A DNA stretch of 6,441 nucleotides. Origin: Candidatus Rifleibacteriota bacterium (GTDB lineage: Bacteria > Riflebacteria > Ozemobacteria > Ozemobacterales > Ozemobacteraceae). Position numbers and translations under genes: made by a program. Below are positions 4,173-6,441 of this stretch, one piece after another. The notes beneath the pieces were generated by a model, which was given only the letters and a program-made list of their open reading frames with translations, searched no databases and had not been told where the DNA came from. Location: the NCBI GenBank assembly GCA_022704885.1, contig JAKJFO010000230.1, forward strand, positions 1-6,441. The letters run 5' to 3'. How positions within the stretch are numbered: position 1 is the first letter of the stretch; each line of letters begins with the position of its first letter.

Positions 4173-6441
4173 ATGACAGAAACAGACAATACACCTAGAG
4201 AACAAGTTTTGAAGATTGCCTTGGCCGCACTTTTGCATGATATCGGCAAGTTTGCGCAGCGGGCACGAGGTGATGAAAAAAGTGCGGGTGAAGTAGCATT
4301 TTATCCTTCGCGAGAATTCATGGACAAGCAGAGAGGGCGTCTTCAGCCATTCAGTCAGGAGCATGGATATACTCATGAACATGCTGTTTATACTGCGGCC
4401 TTTATAGACCATCTCGAAAAAATTCTGCCGGCCTGTTTTCAAAAGGCAAATTGGGGTGGGTCAGCCTGGGTTGGCGACCTCGCAGCCGGACATCATTTTG
4501 TAAAGCGAAGCGATGATGCCAACTATGTTCAGGAATGGCATAGTCTTGAACGCTGGGTCATAGCTTTGGCAGACCGAATGGCCTCGGCGCTCGACCGCAA
4601 AGGATTCGCAGAATTTGACAAGGGTTATAACCGCAACAAAGAAATCGCCAATTACAAGAGTGCAAGATTATGGCCTATCGTCGAAGCAATTAAATTTTCA
4701 GAATCTCCTGGAAAGAGATTAGAAGAAGGTTTCAAGTATCGTATTCCTCTTCAGGAATTGCGTGCTGACAGGTTTTTTCCGGGATTGAAAGAGAAAGTGC
4801 TGCCGTCAGACAACAAGGCCGGTGCTGAAGAATATCAAAAGCTTTTTGCTGACTTCGTATCTGAGTTGATGGGGCTCGAGCAGTTCAAGGACAATGTCGA
4901 ACTGTGGTTTGAACAGTTCGACAACCTGTATATGCGCTATGGAGGGCAAATCCCTGCTGCGACGGTGAGTCCGGCAATGCAGGATATTTCGCTTTACGAT
5001 CATTCCAAGATCACTGCAGCCATTGCGGTGAGCTTGTACATATATCACTTCGAAAGCGGGCTTGACAAGGTTGAACAGGCAGAAGATCCTCAATTGAGCA
5101 AGCTCCTGTTTGTCGGCGCTGCATTCAACGGGATTCAAAAATTCATCTTTGCCAGCGGCGGTTCAACCAATAAGGCAGCTGCCAAAATTCTGCGCGGCAG
5201 ATCTTTTTACGTATCCCTTCTGTCTGAAATGGTCGGAGACATGATTTTGCAGGAAACCGGACTGCCGCCGACTTCTATAGTTTTCAGCGCAGCTGGCCAG
5301 GTAACGCTTATTGCGCCGAATCTTCCCAGGATTAAAGAAGCGGTCGACAGAGTAAGGAAAATTGCCAATGAATGGCTGCTTGAGACTTACTACGGGCAGA
5401 CTTCGGTCAGTTTTTCTACAGTCGAGGTTTCGCCGGAAAACATTGCCAGAGATTATCGCCAGATGTGGCATCGCCTGAGCCGGGCGATGGAGCAGGAAAA
5501 GTTCAGTAAATTCGATCTTGCGGCATACGGCGGAACTCAGGTTAAGTTTTTTGAACAATTCAAGCCCGAGCTTGGAGTTTGCAGCTATTGTGGGCAGCGA
5601 CCAGCCAGGTCAGTAGATGATACGGCTGGTATGAAGTCGATCTGTGGCATCTGCAAAGACCAGATCGATATTGGTTCGAAGCTGGTTAAAGCTGATTCGA
5701 TTGCCGTCTGGGCAGAGGGAGACAGCGTTTTTGGTAAAACCTTGAACATTCCACTTTTTGGCAGGTATCAGCTCTGGCTTGGCCGCATGGGCGAGGCCGT
5801 AAAATATGCGCAAAAAGGCAAACTGCTTAAGATCGCAAGACTTTCACCGGCAAAAGAAGAGCCAGACTGGCGAAAACTGGCATTCAAACCCATAAAAGGC
5901 TATGTGCCTGTCTACAGTGAAGAAGATGAATATCTTGGTGCTGGCGATGAAGAAGTAAGGGCCGGCGATATCAAGTCTTTCGAAACATTGGCAAAAGCCG
6001 CTTCAAAAGAACTGATCCCGGGTGAAGGCAAAACAGGAGTTGCAGCGCTGGGGGTTCTCAAAGCCGACGTAGATAACCTTGGCATGATTTTTGGGCTCGG
6101 TCTGGATAAGGAAGTTCAGACCCTCACGCGGGTATCGGTCTTGAGCCGGCAGTTCAACAACTTTTTTGCCGTATATCTGCCTACTCTTCTACAGGAGAAA
6201 TTCAGCAACGTTTATACGGTCTTTGCCGGCGGCGATGATCTGTTTCTGATTGGGCCCTGGTGCGACATGCTCGATCTGGCACCGGTCATTCGTGGCAAGT
6301 TTGCGGAATTTGTCTGCGGGAACCCTGAGATCACTCTGTCAATGGGCATTAGTATACACAAGCCCGGTGAACCGGTTGCGGTAATGGCTAAGGCGGCTGA
6401 AGAAGCGCTTGAAAAAGCCAAGTCAGCGGCCGGCAAAGATT
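4173..6441 (+). CDS. cas10: Type III Cas10 (Csm1-like) large subunit, 3'-truncated by the window
   Basis: The frame is open from the ATG at 4173 (SD AAAGGA at 4161-4166) to the window end, giving 756 residues. Only a short C-terminus should be missing. Cas10 is the large subunit of the crRNA-guided type III complex; target RNA binding triggers ssDNA cleavage and cyclic oligoadenylate synthesis. The HD nuclease domain has LLHDIGKF with His22-Asp23, THEH (67-70), GHH (106-108) and LADR with Asp134, all present. The first palm domain includes YDHSKITAAIA (His277). A zinc ribbon has Cys470/Cys473 and Cys491/Cys494. The cyclase palm has LKADVDNLG (Asp632, Asp634) and FAGGDDLFLIGPW with GGDD at 686-689. 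The C-terminal ITLSMGISIHKP and AEEALEKAK motifs match Csm1. Both active sites look intact. The motif wording favours subtype III-A (Csm1) over III-B (Cmr2), though III-D cannot be excluded without the downstream genes. Its first codons are more AT-rich, with more AGA and ACA, than in the primase and cas1. Confidence 0.96.
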   Translation, partial: MTETDNTPREQVLKIALAALLHDIGKFAQRARGDEKSAGEVAFYPSREFMDKQRGRLQPFSQEHGYTHEHAVYTAAFIDHLEKILPACFQKANWGGSAWVGDLAAGHHFVKRSDDANYVQEWHSLERWVIALADRMASALDRKGFAEFDKGYNRNKEIANYKSARLWPIVEAIKFSESPGKRLEEGFKYRIPLQELRADRFFPGLKEKVLPSDNKAGAEEYQKLFADFVSELMGLEQFKDNVELWFEQFDNLYMRYGGQIPAATVSPAMQDISLYDHSKITAAIAVSLYIYHFESGLDKVEQAEDPQLSKLLFVGAAFNGIQKFIFASGGSTNKAAAKILRGRSFYVSLLSEMVGDMILQETGLPPTSIVFSAAGQVTLIAPNLPRIKEAVDRVRKIANEWLLETYYGQTSVSFSTVEVSPENIARDYRQMWHRLSRAMEQEKFSKFDLAAYGGTQVKFFEQFKPELGVCSYCGQRPARSVDDTAGMKSICGICKDQIDIGSKLVKADSIAVWAEGDSVFGKTLNIPLFGRYQLWLGRMGEAVKYAQKGKLLKIARLSPAKEEPDWRKLAFKPIKGYVPVYSEEDEYLGAGDEEVRAGDIKSFETLAKAASKELIPGEGKTGVAALGVLKADVDNLGMIFGLGLDKEVQTLTRVSVLSRQFNNFFAVYLPTLLQEKFSNVYTVFAGGDDLFLIGPWCDMLDLAPVIRGKFAEFVCGNPEITLSMGISIHKPGEPVAVMAKAAEEALEKAKSAAGKD

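Noticed and set aside
3637..4194. 185-aa minus-strand frame across the cas6 end
   Set aside because: It lies antisense to the conserved C-terminal motif region of Cas6, with no protein family features of its own.
1..6441. CRISPR array or degenerate repeats
   Set aside because: No regularly spaced direct repeats of 25-40 bases are seen on either strand. The cas6 leader hairpins differ from each other in sequence and are not a repeat-spacer unit.

Overview
The window is one continuous plus-strand CRISPR-Cas locus from a bacterium. It carries the adaptation genes and the first effector genes of a type III (probably III-A/Csm-like) system. In order it holds: the 3' part of a CRISPR-associated primase-polymerase (CAPP, a TOTE-like archaeo-eukaryotic primase), cas1, cas2, a small unrecognised membrane protein, cas6, and a 3'-truncated cas10/csm1. 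No CRISPR array, tRNA, rRNA or insertion sequence is visible. Shine-Dalgarno sites of the AGGAG type precede the genes, so the host is an ordinary SD-using bacterium. The window does not fix the phylum: base composition is moderately GC-rich with many GCC/GGC/CGC codons, and no housekeeping gene is present.

Layout. Positions 2-2745 form a tight adaptation operon (primase-polymerase, cas1, cas2). There are 12 bases between the first two genes and a 4-base ATGA overlap between cas1 and cas2. Positions 2746-3168 form a looser, more AT-rich section. It contains a 61-residue, very hydrophobic ORF with a strong SD, then a leader with two small hairpins just before the cas6 SD. Positions 3169-6441 hold cas6 and cas10, 17 bases apart, which look like the start of the interference operon. 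The csm2-csm5 genes, any CARF effector and the CRISPR array are expected downstream or elsewhere, but none is seen.

How the genes work together (family knowledge plus inference). Cas1-Cas2 integrate new spacers. The primase-polymerase probably makes or fills in DNA that becomes a prespacer, perhaps with a reverse transcriptase encoded or fused upstream of the left edge. Cas6 cuts the array transcript into crRNAs. Cas10 is the large subunit of the interference complex and keeps both its HD nuclease residues and the GGDD cyclase motif, so ssDNA cleavage and cyclic oligoadenylate signalling are both predicted.

The two points most worth attention are these. (1) The C-terminal half of the primase-polymerase shows cysteine and helix spacing resembling the Fe-S domain of the primase large subunit PriL. 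That would put PriS-like and PriL-like functions in a single Cas-linked polypeptide. (2) A small membrane protein sits between the adaptation and effector modules.
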